This document shows, piece after piece, positions 7,401 to 13,793 of a stretch of 16,289 nucleotides of DNA. Made by a program: the position numbers and the translations under genes. This DNA is from UBA668 sp038234785 (GTDB lineage: Bacteria > Actinomycetota > Acidimicrobiia > Acidimicrobiales > Ilumatobacteraceae), in the NCBI GenBank assembly GCA_038234785.1, contig JBBQTC010000076.1:1-16289 (forward strand), read 5' to 3'. The number at the start of each line of letters is the position of its first letter. The first letter of the stretch is position 1. Below the pieces are notes generated by a model. That model saw only the letters and a program-made list of their open reading frames with translations, did not search any database and was not told the origin of the DNA.

Positions 7401-7850
7401 CACCTCGGGTGTGAGCTCGATCTCGGAGGGCAGTTCGACTCCGACATCGTGGAGCCACACACCGTGTTCGCCGAGCACGAAGTGGAACGCACGCTCGTCG
7501 ATGGCCCGGAAGCCGAGTTGGTCGAGCAACGGCAGCAGGTCGGCGATCGGGACGGCGGACCCACAGTGATACACCCGGAAGCGCCACTCGTGGGGCAGCG
7601 CCTCAGTGAAGTGCATCATCGAGGTGGCCACGGCGTCGCCGTCGGTCAACGCGGCCAGACGGTCGACGATGGGGAGATCGATGGCAGCGCTGTTCGGCCA
7701 GTTGAGCTCGTCGTAACCAGCGGGAATCACCGGGAGCAACCGCGCCATGAGGTTGTCGGCGGCGGGGGCTCCGAGATCGGCGAGCAATGCTTCGCGTACG
7801 GCCGCCGACCACTCGTCGGCCACCTCTCCGGGTGCGAATCTGATGCCCAC
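4488..7850 (-). CDS. NAD-specific glutamate dehydrogenase, large type, short form
   Basis: The 1120-aa enzyme should oxidatively deaminate glutamate to 2-oxoglutarate and ammonium with NAD. It belongs to the large NAD-GDH (Bac_GDH) family. Visible landmarks are an ACT-like segment (WRFRVYHCGSAVPIADLLPLLDQ, about 89-111, in pieces), RGGIRWSDR (332-340), KNAVIVPTGAKGGF (358-371) with the catalytic-site lysine region, VVGVGDMSGDVFGNGLL (498-514) for NAD binding, and LLWNGGIGTYVKA further on. The classic bacterial form is about 1600 aa; here roughly 450-500 N-terminal residues (regulatory ACT/PAS-like part) are absent. The start is GTG 7850, backed by GGGAAGGAAC just upstream. The neighbouring gene diverges only 103 bases away, so there is no room for the missing part. 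gltX follows 26 bases downstream, and the two are probably cotranscribed. Confidence 0.93.
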   Translation of the reverse strand: MGIRFAPGEVADEWSAAVREALLADLGAPAADNLMARLLPVIPAGYDELNWPNSAAIDLPIVDRLAALTDGDAVATSMMHFTEALPHEWRFRVYHCGSAVPIADLLPLLDQLGFRAIDERAFHFVLGEHGVWLHDVGVELPSEIELTPEVREEVQRAFVAEFTNTVEVDGLNRLVLLAGLTARQVEILRAYSRYLRQIGFPFSQQYIEATLARHHRIASQLVELFRLRFDPDGDRPEADALQAARTAVTDALDAVPSLDDDRTLRALLALIDATVRTNAYRAGPNAGHRDVIAVKFDTSKVPDLPLPRPMFEIWVCSPRVEGVHLRNGRIARGGIRWSDRREDFRTEILGLVKAQIVKNAVIVPTGAKGGFVLKRPPGAPEAMRAEGVACYRLFIAGLLDLTDNILGGEVVSPMSTIRYDGDDPYLVVAADKGTATFSDIANGIAHEYGFWLDDAFASGGSVGYDHKVMGITARGAWESVRRHAATLGKDVDRDELTVVGVGDMSGDVFGNGLLRSAHVKLVAAFDHRHIFIDPNPDPAISFAERRRLFELPRSSWADYDTSLLSDGGAVYPRTLKTIQLGEAARKRLGTDRTSFTPNDLMAAILRAPVDLLWNGGIGTYVKATGETHADVGDRANDALRVNGSELRCRMVGEGGNLGFTQRGRVEYALAGGLINTDAIDNSAGVDCSDHEVNIKILLGAAVQKGTLTVEQRNEVLASMTDEVGELVLDDNRAQTLALAIARRQALPMVNVHSRYLNLLETEGWLNRTLEFLPTDRQIAERQASGTGLTTPEFSVLLAYTKSANISEITQSELPDDPYLLPELVGYFPTRVREEFADEIHDHRLRREIIATRVGNQMSNLSGISFDHRIAEETGMSVVDTTRAWVAARDILDMQSLWHRVEALTGNIKVDVQMELFLELRSMSERATLWLMRHRALPLDIGAAVDEFRTGIGQLSVSLESHLHGRMREAAFAIEAGRLAAGVPEDLAQRSVQWPLLHTGFDVIDLAASSSRPVAQVAAAYWQMFERLDLAWLWDAVGSLPRSTRWQTQARAALRDDLVTALSELTTDALAVGTVADWFDRNERLIGTSVAIFTDLRRVDAHDLTTLTVAVRQLRTLALLA

Positions 7851-7941
7851 TGGAACCGTTCCTTCCCGACGACGCTGTCGTGATGTACGTGCGATCAGTG
7901 TGCCACAGGGGCAGGCTGGGGACCCGCCGTGCCATGAGGGC

Positions 7942-7947
7942 TACATT
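7942..7947 (+). promoter_or_regulatory. -10 element of a probable leaderless promoter (DUF2237 operon)
   Basis: TACATT sits exactly six bases before the ATG at 7954, so transcription would start at or next to the start codon. No Shine-Dalgarno precedes this ATG, which fits leaderless translation, common in actinobacteria. The same geometry recurs before the FkbM gene. The -35 region is not convincing. Confidence 0.5.
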
Positions 7948-7953
7948 CGCACC

Positions 7954-8325
7954 ATGAAGCAGATCAACGTCCTGGGCGAAGAGCTGCAGCCCTGCTCGCT
8001 CGACCCTGTCACCGGTTACTACCGAACGGGGTGTTGCGAGAACCGTGGCGACGATCCGGGGCTCCACGTCGTCTGCATCGTGTGCACCGACGAGTTCCTC
8101 GCGTACTCCGCCACCGTCGGCAACGACCTCAGTACCCCCATGCCGCAGTACGGGTTCGCCGGGCTGAAGGCCGGCGACCAGTGGTGCCTGTGTGCGAGCC
8201 GCTGGCAGGAGGCCTTGGAAGCCGGCACCGCCCCCCGGGTGCGTCTCGCCGGCACTCACGTCTCCGCACTCGAGTTCAGCTCGCTCGCCGATCTGCGGGC
8301 TCACGCGGTGGACGCCGTCGGATGA
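7954..8325 (+). CDS. DUF2237 family protein
   Basis: This 123-aa soluble protein matches DUF2237 over its whole length: NVLGEELQPCSLDPVTGYYRTGCC near the start (residues 5-28, quoted in part as NVLGEELQPCS and TGYYRTGCC), GDDPGLHVVC (32-41), GNDLSTPMPQYGFAGLKAGD (56-75) and WCLCASRWQEA (77-87). It is cysteine-rich (C14, C27, C28, C41, C44, C78, C80), so metal or redox chemistry is conceivable, but the family has no assigned function that I know. The ATG at 7954 was chosen because homology begins there and a -10 hexamer lies six bases upstream. The stop overlaps the next gene's ATG by four bases (ATGA). It diverges from gdh. Confidence 0.9.
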   Translation: MKQINVLGEELQPCSLDPVTGYYRTGCCENRGDDPGLHVVCIVCTDEFLAYSATVGNDLSTPMPQYGFAGLKAGDQWCLCASRWQEALEAGTAPRVRLAGTHVSALEFSSLADLRAHAVDAVG

Positions 8326-9104
8326 GCGTGCACGTCCGCACCGACGGTGCCGTCCAGGTGGTCACCATCGACCGGCCGGAGGTGCGCAACGCCGTCGACG
8401 GGCCGACTGCCATGCTCCTCGCCACCGCATTCCGCGAGTTCGAGGCCGACGACACGTTGTCCGTCGCGGTGCTCACCGGCGCCAACGGCACCTTCTGCGC
8501 CGGGGCCGACCTCAAGGGGATCAGCGACGGCCGCGGCAACCGGGTCGAGCGCGACGTGTCGCTCGACGGGCCCATGGGACCCACCCGAATGTCACTGGCG
8601 AAGCCGGTCATCGCCGCGGTCGAGGGCTTTGCGGTCGCCGGGGGACTCGAGTTGGCGATCTGGTGCGACATGCGCGTCGCTGCGTCCGATGCCACCTTCG
8701 GCGTCTACTGCCGACGCTGGGGCGTGCCACTCATCGACGGCGGCACCATCCGGCTGCCGCGTCTGATCGGGCACAGCCATGCGCTCGACCTCATCCTCAC
8801 CGGTCGCGGGGTGACCGGCGACGAAGCGGTGCGGATGGGTCTCGTCAACCGCTCGGTCGAGCCGGGCACGGCACTGACCGCGGCGATCGAGCTCGCCCAG
8901 GAGATCGCGGCGCTCCCGCAGGGCTGCCTGCGCAACGACCGCCGCAGCAGCTACGACCAGTGGTCGCTCTCGATGGACGAGGCGATCGCCAACGAGACCG
9001 AGCTCGGTCTCGCCACCATTTCGAGCGGCGAGACGCTCCAAGGAGCGGCCCGCTTCGCGGCCGGCGCGGGCCGCCATGGCCAGCGGGTGGCGGAAGCGAC
9101 GTGA
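8322..9104 (+). CDS. Crotonase/enoyl-CoA hydratase family protein with only one catalytic Glu
   Basis: The 260-aa crotonase-fold protein would act on an acyl-CoA. The oxyanion-hole segments are CAGADLKGISDG (59-70) and VAGGLELAIWCD (105-116). E110 corresponds to Glu144 of rat enoyl-CoA hydratase. The position of Glu164 (FGQPE in the rat enzyme) is Cys130 here (TFGVYCRRWGVP), so standard water addition is unlikely; isomerase, hydrolase or other crotonase chemistry is possible. This CRRWGVPLIDGGT variant is, to my knowledge, a recurring subgroup annotated only as crotonase family. Start and stop overlap the neighbours by four bases each (ATGA before, GTGA after), so all three genes are probably translated together. 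Confidence 0.88.
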   Translation: MSVHVRTDGAVQVVTIDRPEVRNAVDGPTAMLLATAFREFEADDTLSVAVLTGANGTFCAGADLKGISDGRGNRVERDVSLDGPMGPTRMSLAKPVIAAVEGFAVAGGLELAIWCDMRVAASDATFGVYCRRWGVPLIDGGTIRLPRLIGHSHALDLILTGRGVTGDEAVRMGLVNRSVEPGTALTAAIELAQEIAALPQGCLRNDRRSSYDQWSLSMDEAIANETELGLATISSGETLQGAARFAAGAGRHGQRVAEAT

Positions 9105-10045
9105 CCGGTGTCCCGCTCGTCCACCTCGACCGGTGGCTCGACGGCAGCGACCGAGCCGGGGTGGCCTCGGCGGTCGACGACGCGCTCTCGTCGTTGGGCT
9201 TCTTCATGGTCGCCGGCCACGGAATCGACGCCGCGCTGATCGCCGACACCCGTCGGGCGTTCCTGGAGTTCTTCTCGCTGCCCGCCCACCTCAAGGCTGC
9301 GGTCCGCATGCCCACGCTCGGCATGTCGGGGTGGGCCCCGATGGGCATGGAGGCCAACGGCTACTCGTTCGGCCACGAGACCCCGCCCGACCTGAAGGAG
9401 AGCTACCGGCTCGGAGCGCACGAGTTGACGGGACGTGTGGCCCTCCGCGGTCCCAACCGCTGGCCGTCGGCGCCCACCGACCTCCGCGATCTGGCCATGG
9501 CCTACATGGCCGAGGTCGATCGCCTGCACATGGAGCTGTTGCGTGTCTGCGCCGCAGCGGCAGACCTCGCAGATCTGGAGACGTTCGCGCGCTGCGCCAC
9601 GCGCAACGACAACACGCTCAACGTCAACTGGTACGCCCCCGCCAACCATCTGGGGCGACCGGTACCGGGGCAGTACCGAATCGGTCCCCACACCGACTTC
9701 GGCAGCATCACCGTGTTGCACCGCGAACCAGGGTCGTCGGCGCTGCAGGTGCAGCGGCCCGACGGACGGTGGGTCGAGGCACCCGTGGTCGACGACGCGC
9801 TGACCATCAACGCCGGCGACATCCTCGCCCACTGGTCCGGCGGGCGATGGCGCTCGGCAGTGCATCGAGTGCTGCCTCCCGTCGACGAACGTCCCGACGA
9901 GTCGCTGCTCTCGCTCGTGTACTTCTGTGACCCCGATCCCGACACCGTGGTCACTCCGCTGAGCGGGAGCGCACCGCCCGTCGTAGCCGGTGACTACCTG
10001 CGCGCCAAGATCGAAGCGATCACGATGGACGTCGGAATCGACTGA
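9101..10045 (+). CDS. Isopenicillin-N-synthase-like Fe(II) (2OG-type) oxygenase
   Basis: The 314-aa protein has the N-terminal DIOX_N-like region (PLVHLDRWL, SSLGFFMVAGHGID, FFSLPAHLKAAV) and a C-terminal double-stranded beta-helix. The iron triad is H197 and D199 (GPHTDFGSITVLH) with H255 (SAVHRVLPP). The usual RxS that binds the carboxylate of 2-oxoglutarate or substrate appears as L269-L270-S271 (DESLLSLVYF), so the Arg seems replaced. This could mean another co-substrate mode, as in IPNS/ACC-oxidase-type reactions, or a shifted Arg. The start is GTG 9101, overlapping the crotonase stop as GTGA. Its placement suggests it oxidises a small molecule or acyl derivative made or used by the crotonase, but the substrate is unknown. 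Confidence 0.88.
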   Translation: MTGVPLVHLDRWLDGSDRAGVASAVDDALSSLGFFMVAGHGIDAALIADTRRAFLEFFSLPAHLKAAVRMPTLGMSGWAPMGMEANGYSFGHETPPDLKESYRLGAHELTGRVALRGPNRWPSAPTDLRDLAMAYMAEVDRLHMELLRVCAAAADLADLETFARCATRNDNTLNVNWYAPANHLGRPVPGQYRIGPHTDFGSITVLHREPGSSALQVQRPDGRWVEAPVVDDALTINAGDILAHWSGGRWRSAVHRVLPPVDERPDESLLSLVYFCDPDPDTVVTPLSGSAPPVVAGDYLRAKIEAITMDVGID

Positions 10046-10204
10046 ACGACGCGGGGAGACTTCGCCAGATTGCCGGCCGTTCGAATCTGCGACATCTCTC
10101 CGACCCCCCCCCGAAGGATCTTCAGGGGCCCCATTGGGTACAATGTCGTGGTTTCGCTCATATTTCGCAACGCTCGCATCATGGATGCGAGCAAGGCCGG
10201 ACTC
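10046..10204. other. Intergenic region with C9 tract and a candidate -10
   Basis: These 159 bases separate the oxygenase from the glycosyltransferase. They hold an inverted repeat (CAGATT 10066-10071 with AATCTG 10084-10089), a run of nine C (10104-10112), a GGGGCCCC palindrome (10125-10132) and a good -10 hexamer TACAAT (10139-10144) without a matching -35. No T-run follows the hairpins, so a classical terminator is not evident. Confidence 0.4.
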
Positions 10205-12568
10205 ATGACTCCACTCGCAGCGTGCACGATCGTCGCACACAACTACCTTCCGATGGCACGCATCGTCGCTCGATCGTTCCTCGCGCAGCACCCTGAAGCG
10301 ACGTTCTACGTGGTGGTCGTGGATCACCCGCTGCGGGCTCGGCTGATCGACGACGAGCAGTTCCACGTCGTTGCCGTCACCGACATCGATTTCGGGCCCG
10401 AGGGCTTCGCCAACATGGCCACGATGTACGACGTCACCGAGTTCTCCACGTCGGTGAAGCCGTTCGTCCTTCGTCAGTTGCTGACCTCGCACGACTGCGT
10501 GCTCTACCTCGACCCCGACACCTTCCTGCACGAGCGCCTCGACCCGCTCATCGATGCGACGATCGCCGCAGGATGGTCGATCACACCGCATTGCCTGCAG
10601 CCGATCCCCCAGGACGGCACCTCGCCCACCGAACGTGAGATCATGCAATCGGGCGTCTACAACCTCGGATACATCGGCGTCACCCGCGACGCCGACGACT
10701 TCCTCCAATGGTGGTCCCAACGACTCCGGCGTCACTGCATCAGCGACCCCGAGCAGCAGCTCTTCACCGATCAGCGCTGGATCGATCTCGCCGTGCCGAT
10801 CTTCTCGCCCCACATCGAACGAAGCCCCGCCTACAACGTCGCCTACTGGAACATCGACCAGCGACGCCTCTGGCACGACGGCCAGCGGTACATGGTCGAC
10901 GACGAACCGCTCCGGTTCTTCCACTTCTCCGGATACGACCCCGACATCCCCTACTGGCTCAGCAAGTACTTTCCGGGATTCCCACGAGTGCTCCTCAGCC
11001 AGCACCCTGCACTGGCAGCTCTGTGCAGCGAGTACCGCGACGAATTGCTCGAGACTCGCGACATCACGGGCCCGGCATTGCCATACGGATGGGCGGATGC
11101 CTTCCCGGGCATTCCCCTCTTTCGTGGGCTCCGACGGATGTACCGAGCGGAGGTACTGAACGCCGACAGGTTGGGCGCTCCCCTGCCCCCCTCGCCCTTC
11201 TCCCCCGGTGGCGCCGCACGCTTCCGCCGGTGGCTCCTGTCGATCCCCGCGGGCAGCATCCGGTGCATGCCCCGGTATCTCGCTGCCGTCTACGACGAGC
11301 GCTCTGACGTCAGAGCGGCCTTCCCAGAGGCCGAGCACGGTGACCTCCTCCGATTCAACGATTGGGTCGAGCGCAGCGGGCGTGCCGACTACCCGATGGT
11401 TCGGATCCTCGCCGACAGCACCGACGACGATCCGTGGGATCAAGCCGAGGACGCCGGCCGCTCGAGCGACGGCATCGACCTCATCGGCTACCTCCAGGCC
11501 GAACTGGGCGTCGGCGAAGCCGGCCGACTGGCGTCGACCGCGCTTGCGGCAGCGGGCGTCAGCGTGTCGACGATCTCGTTCGATCGCACCCTCAATCGAC
11601 AGACACACCCGTTCGAGTCACACGGAGTTGCCGCACACGACGTCGTGCTCGTGGCCGTGAACGCCGATCAGATCGGCGTGGTCCGCCGGGAGTTCGGAGG
11701 TCCGTTCTTCAGCGGCCGCTATGTCGTGGGGCAGTGGTTCTGGGAACTCGACGAGTTCCCGGCGCAGCTGCATCCGTCGTTCGCTCACGTCAACGAGGTC
11801 TGGGCCGCCACCGAGCACATCCGAGCGTCGGTCGCCAAGCATGCGCCAGAAGGGTTCGCTGTCGTCCACATGCCGTTGCCCTTGATCGCCCCTGCGGTCA
11901 GGCCTGACGTCCTGAAGTCGACGTTCGGGCTCGACGACCGGTTCACGTTCCTGTTCACCTTCGATCTGTGGAGTGTGTTCGACCGCAAGAATCCACTCGG
12001 TGTGGTGGAGGCGTTCATGCGCGCCTTCCATCCCGGCGAGGGACCGCAACTCCTCGTCAAGGTCATCAACGGGCAGGCGCACCCCAAATCGCTCGAACGA
12101 CTGCGCTGGGCGGCCATGGGCCGTGCTGACATCACGATTCTCGACCAGTACCTCGACCACGATCTGATGGGCGCCCTCACGCAGGCCTGCGACTGCTACG
12201 TCTCGCTCCACCGCGCCGAGGGCCTCGGACTCACGATGTCGGAAGCCATGACCCTGGGCAAGCCGGTCATCGCAACCGCATACTCGGGCAACATGGACTT
12301 CATGACAGAAGAGACCGCCGCGTTGGTTCCGTGGACACCGACGGCCGTGGGTCCGGACTGCGCTCCGTACTCGCCTCACGCGATCTGGGCCGAGCCGGAC
12401 CTGGACGCCGCGGCTGCGGCGATGCGACGGCTCGCCGGGGATCCAACGTATGCCGAGCGCCTCGGCCTGGCCGGGCAAAGGGATCTGCACCGACGGTTCA
12501 GCGAGACCGTGACGGGCGAGCGAATGCGCAAGCGCCTCACCGAAATCCGGAGGACTCACCATGAATAG
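10205..12568 (+). CDS. Bifunctional glycosyltransferase (GT-A/GT8-like plus GT-B/GT4)
   Basis: The 787-aa fusion has an N-terminal GT-A domain: ACTIVAHNYLPMARIVARSF at the start, and the nucleotide-sugar/metal motif in CVLYLDPDTFL with DPD at 103-105. From about residue 423 (GIDLIGYLQAELGVGEAGR) a GT-B/GT4 domain begins. Its EX7E motif is E672-E680 in HRAEGLGLTMSEAMTLGKPV, with SGNMDFM following. It probably adds two sugars to a lipid- or protein-linked glycan on the inner face of the membrane. I chose ATG 10205 because homology begins there and AAGG lies nine bases upstream; ATG 10181 or a TTG at 10070 would add residues without recognisable homology. The next gene starts within its last codons. 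Donors and acceptor are unknown. Confidence 0.9.
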   Translation: MTPLAACTIVAHNYLPMARIVARSFLAQHPEATFYVVVVDHPLRARLIDDEQFHVVAVTDIDFGPEGFANMATMYDVTEFSTSVKPFVLRQLLTSHDCVLYLDPDTFLHERLDPLIDATIAAGWSITPHCLQPIPQDGTSPTEREIMQSGVYNLGYIGVTRDADDFLQWWSQRLRRHCISDPEQQLFTDQRWIDLAVPIFSPHIERSPAYNVAYWNIDQRRLWHDGQRYMVDDEPLRFFHFSGYDPDIPYWLSKYFPGFPRVLLSQHPALAALCSEYRDELLETRDITGPALPYGWADAFPGIPLFRGLRRMYRAEVLNADRLGAPLPPSPFSPGGAARFRRWLLSIPAGSIRCMPRYLAAVYDERSDVRAAFPEAEHGDLLRFNDWVERSGRADYPMVRILADSTDDDPWDQAEDAGRSSDGIDLIGYLQAELGVGEAGRLASTALAAAGVSVSTISFDRTLNRQTHPFESHGVAAHDVVLVAVNADQIGVVRREFGGPFFSGRYVVGQWFWELDEFPAQLHPSFAHVNEVWAATEHIRASVAKHAPEGFAVVHMPLPLIAPAVRPDVLKSTFGLDDRFTFLFTFDLWSVFDRKNPLGVVEAFMRAFHPGEGPQLLVKVINGQAHPKSLERLRWAAMGRADITILDQYLDHDLMGALTQACDCYVSLHRAEGLGLTMSEAMTLGKPVIATAYSGNMDFMTEETAALVPWTPTAVGPDCAPYSPHAIWAEPDLDAAAAAMRRLAGDPTYAERLGLAGQRDLHRRFSETVTGERMRKRLTEIRRTHHE

Positions 12569-12809
12569 CCCGACCAGCCAGCTGAGAACTCGATTCGGCG
12601 CGGCCATCAACTGGAGGGTGCGCGACGCCCTCGCGGTGCAACTGCCGGCGTCCGGACTGGCATCGGCGACCGACCTTGGTGAGCTGAAGGCGGAGGTCGT
12701 CGCATTACGCATCGCGCTCGCTGACGCCTCGGCCTCCTTCGCCGATCGGATTCGCTCGCTCGAGCTGCTCGTGGAGCAGCTCGATCGACAGCTCGCGTCT
12801 CGGTCCTGA
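12561..12809 (+). CDS. Small coiled-coil protein coupled to the glycosyltransferase
   Basis: The 82-aa product has a basic, possibly amphipathic N-terminal stretch (LRTRFGAAINWRVRDALA, about 8-25). A heptad-patterned helix follows from about 38 to 80 (ELKAEVVALRIALADAS then FADRIRSLELLVEQLDRQLA). A strong GGAGG (12549-12553) lies seven bases before the ATG, and the start overlaps the glycosyltransferase stop by eight bases (ATGAATAG), so it is very likely translated. I do not recognise the family. The coiled coil could mediate oligomerisation with the FkbM protein downstream, which carries its own coiled-coil tail; that is inference. No membrane segment is visible. Confidence 0.75.
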   Translation: MNSPTSQLRTRFGAAINWRVRDALAVQLPASGLASATDLGELKAEVVALRIALADASASFADRIRSLELLVEQLDRQLASRS

Positions 12810-12853
12810 CCAGCACGACCGCTCGGCGCGGCGTCGCCACGATCGGCCGCCCC

Positions 12854-12859
12854 TAGGAT
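12854..12859 (+). promoter_or_regulatory. -10 element of a probable leaderless promoter (FkbM gene)
   Basis: TAGGAT ends six bases before the ATG at 12866, the same spacing as TACATT before the DUF2237 gene. No Shine-Dalgarno precedes this ATG. Transcription would begin at the start codon. Confidence 0.5.
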
Positions 12860-12865
12860 TCGGGC

Positions 12866-13783
12866 ATGATCTCATACGCGCAGAACCAGGAGGACGTCGT
12901 CCTTTTCAGGCTTCGAAGCGAGGTGGATCGTGGCACGTACATCGATGTCGGAGCGGCGCACCCCATCATCGACAACGTCACCTACGCGCTCTACCTCGAA
13001 GGGTGGCGGGGCATCAATGTGGAGCCGATGGCGCGGGAAGTGGCACTCCTGCGGTCCGATCGACCCGACGACACCACCCTGCAGATCGCGCTCGGCGAAG
13101 CGCATGGCCGCATGGAGCTCTTCGAGGCTCCTCTGGAGAATCGAGGCGCGACGACCTTCGACCGCGAGCTCGTCGCCCGGTACGAGGCGGCGGGGCAGAC
13201 ATTCCGCCCGTTCGAGGTCGATGTCTGGACGCTCGACGAGGTGATCGCAGAACACCATCAGGGCGACCTCCACATCGTGAAGATCGACGTGGAGGGCGCG
13301 GAGGCGTCCGTGCTCGCTGGGTTCGACCTGGCCCTGCACCGGCCGTGGGTGCTCGTGATGGAGGCGACCTTGCCGAACTCGAGAGTCGGCAGCCACAGCG
13401 CATGGGAGCGGCAGATCGTCGACGCGGGCTACAACGACGTGCTCTTCGACGGCCTCAATCGGTTCTACGTGAGAGACGACCTGCCCGACGTCGCGTCGCT
13501 GCTCTCCGTCCCGGCGAATGTGTTCGACGAATGGGTGCCGATGAGAGTCGCCGCGCTGGAGGCCGAGCTGGAGAGCACGATGGCAGCCCACACGGCGCAC
13601 GTGGCCCAAACCGAGGAGTACGTGCAGGATCTCCTTCGACAACACCGGGAGTCGAAGACCCAAGCGGCGGCCGCCGATGAGTACGTGCAGGCGCTCGTTC
13701 GGCAATACCGTGAGGCAGAGAGCTACGCCAAGTCGCTCGAGGTCGAAATCGCCAAGCTGCGAGCGTCGCTCACCGCCACCTGA
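12866..13783 (+). CDS. FkbM family methyltransferase with coiled-coil tail
   Basis: The 305-aa protein opens MISYAQNQEDVVLFRL, typical of FkbM-family SAM-dependent O-methyltransferases. The SAM-binding motif is YIDVGAAHP (25-33), followed by NVTYALYLEGWRGINVEP (37-54), and the second hallmark is VKIDVEGAEASVL (138-150). Such enzymes in glycan clusters usually O-methylate sugars. Residues about 228-300 form an Ala/Glu-rich coiled coil with two copies of an EYVQxLxRQxRE repeat (251-262 and 272-283), which may recruit partners. The gene has its own probable leaderless promoter. It ends six bases from the convergent methyltransferase gene, and both stops lie in one palindrome. Confidence 0.92.
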   Translation: MISYAQNQEDVVLFRLRSEVDRGTYIDVGAAHPIIDNVTYALYLEGWRGINVEPMAREVALLRSDRPDDTTLQIALGEAHGRMELFEAPLENRGATTFDRELVARYEAAGQTFRPFEVDVWTLDEVIAEHHQGDLHIVKIDVEGAEASVLAGFDLALHRPWVLVMEATLPNSRVGSHSAWERQIVDAGYNDVLFDGLNRFYVRDDLPDVASLLSVPANVFDEWVPMRVAALEAELESTMAAHTAHVAQTEEYVQDLLRQHRESKTQAAAADEYVQALVRQYREAESYAKSLEVEIAKLRASLTAT

Positions 13784-13793
13784 TCGGGATCAG
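13780..13793. repeat. Palindrome spanning two convergent stop codons
   Basis: CTGATC (13780-13785) and GATCAG (13788-13793) are perfect inverted repeats around GG. They contain both TGA stop codons of the convergent genes. The stem is short and has no T-run, so terminator activity is uncertain. Confidence 0.4.

Noticed and set aside
5052..7883. Very long plus-strand open frame (over 900 codons) opposite the glutamate dehydrogenase gene
   Set aside because: It is the antisense shadow of a strongly recognisable gene in high-G+C DNA. Its translation has no family motif and is rich in Arg/Val/His, as such shadows are.
10046..10135. Possible Rho-independent terminator after the oxygenase gene
   Set aside because: Short inverted repeats exist but no T-run follows, and the best stem has a 12-base loop.
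8951..11608. 885-codon minus-strand open frame across the crotonase, oxygenase and glycosyltransferase genes
   Set aside because: It crosses three clear plus-strand genes and an intergenic region, and has no recognisable motif. It is a composition artefact.
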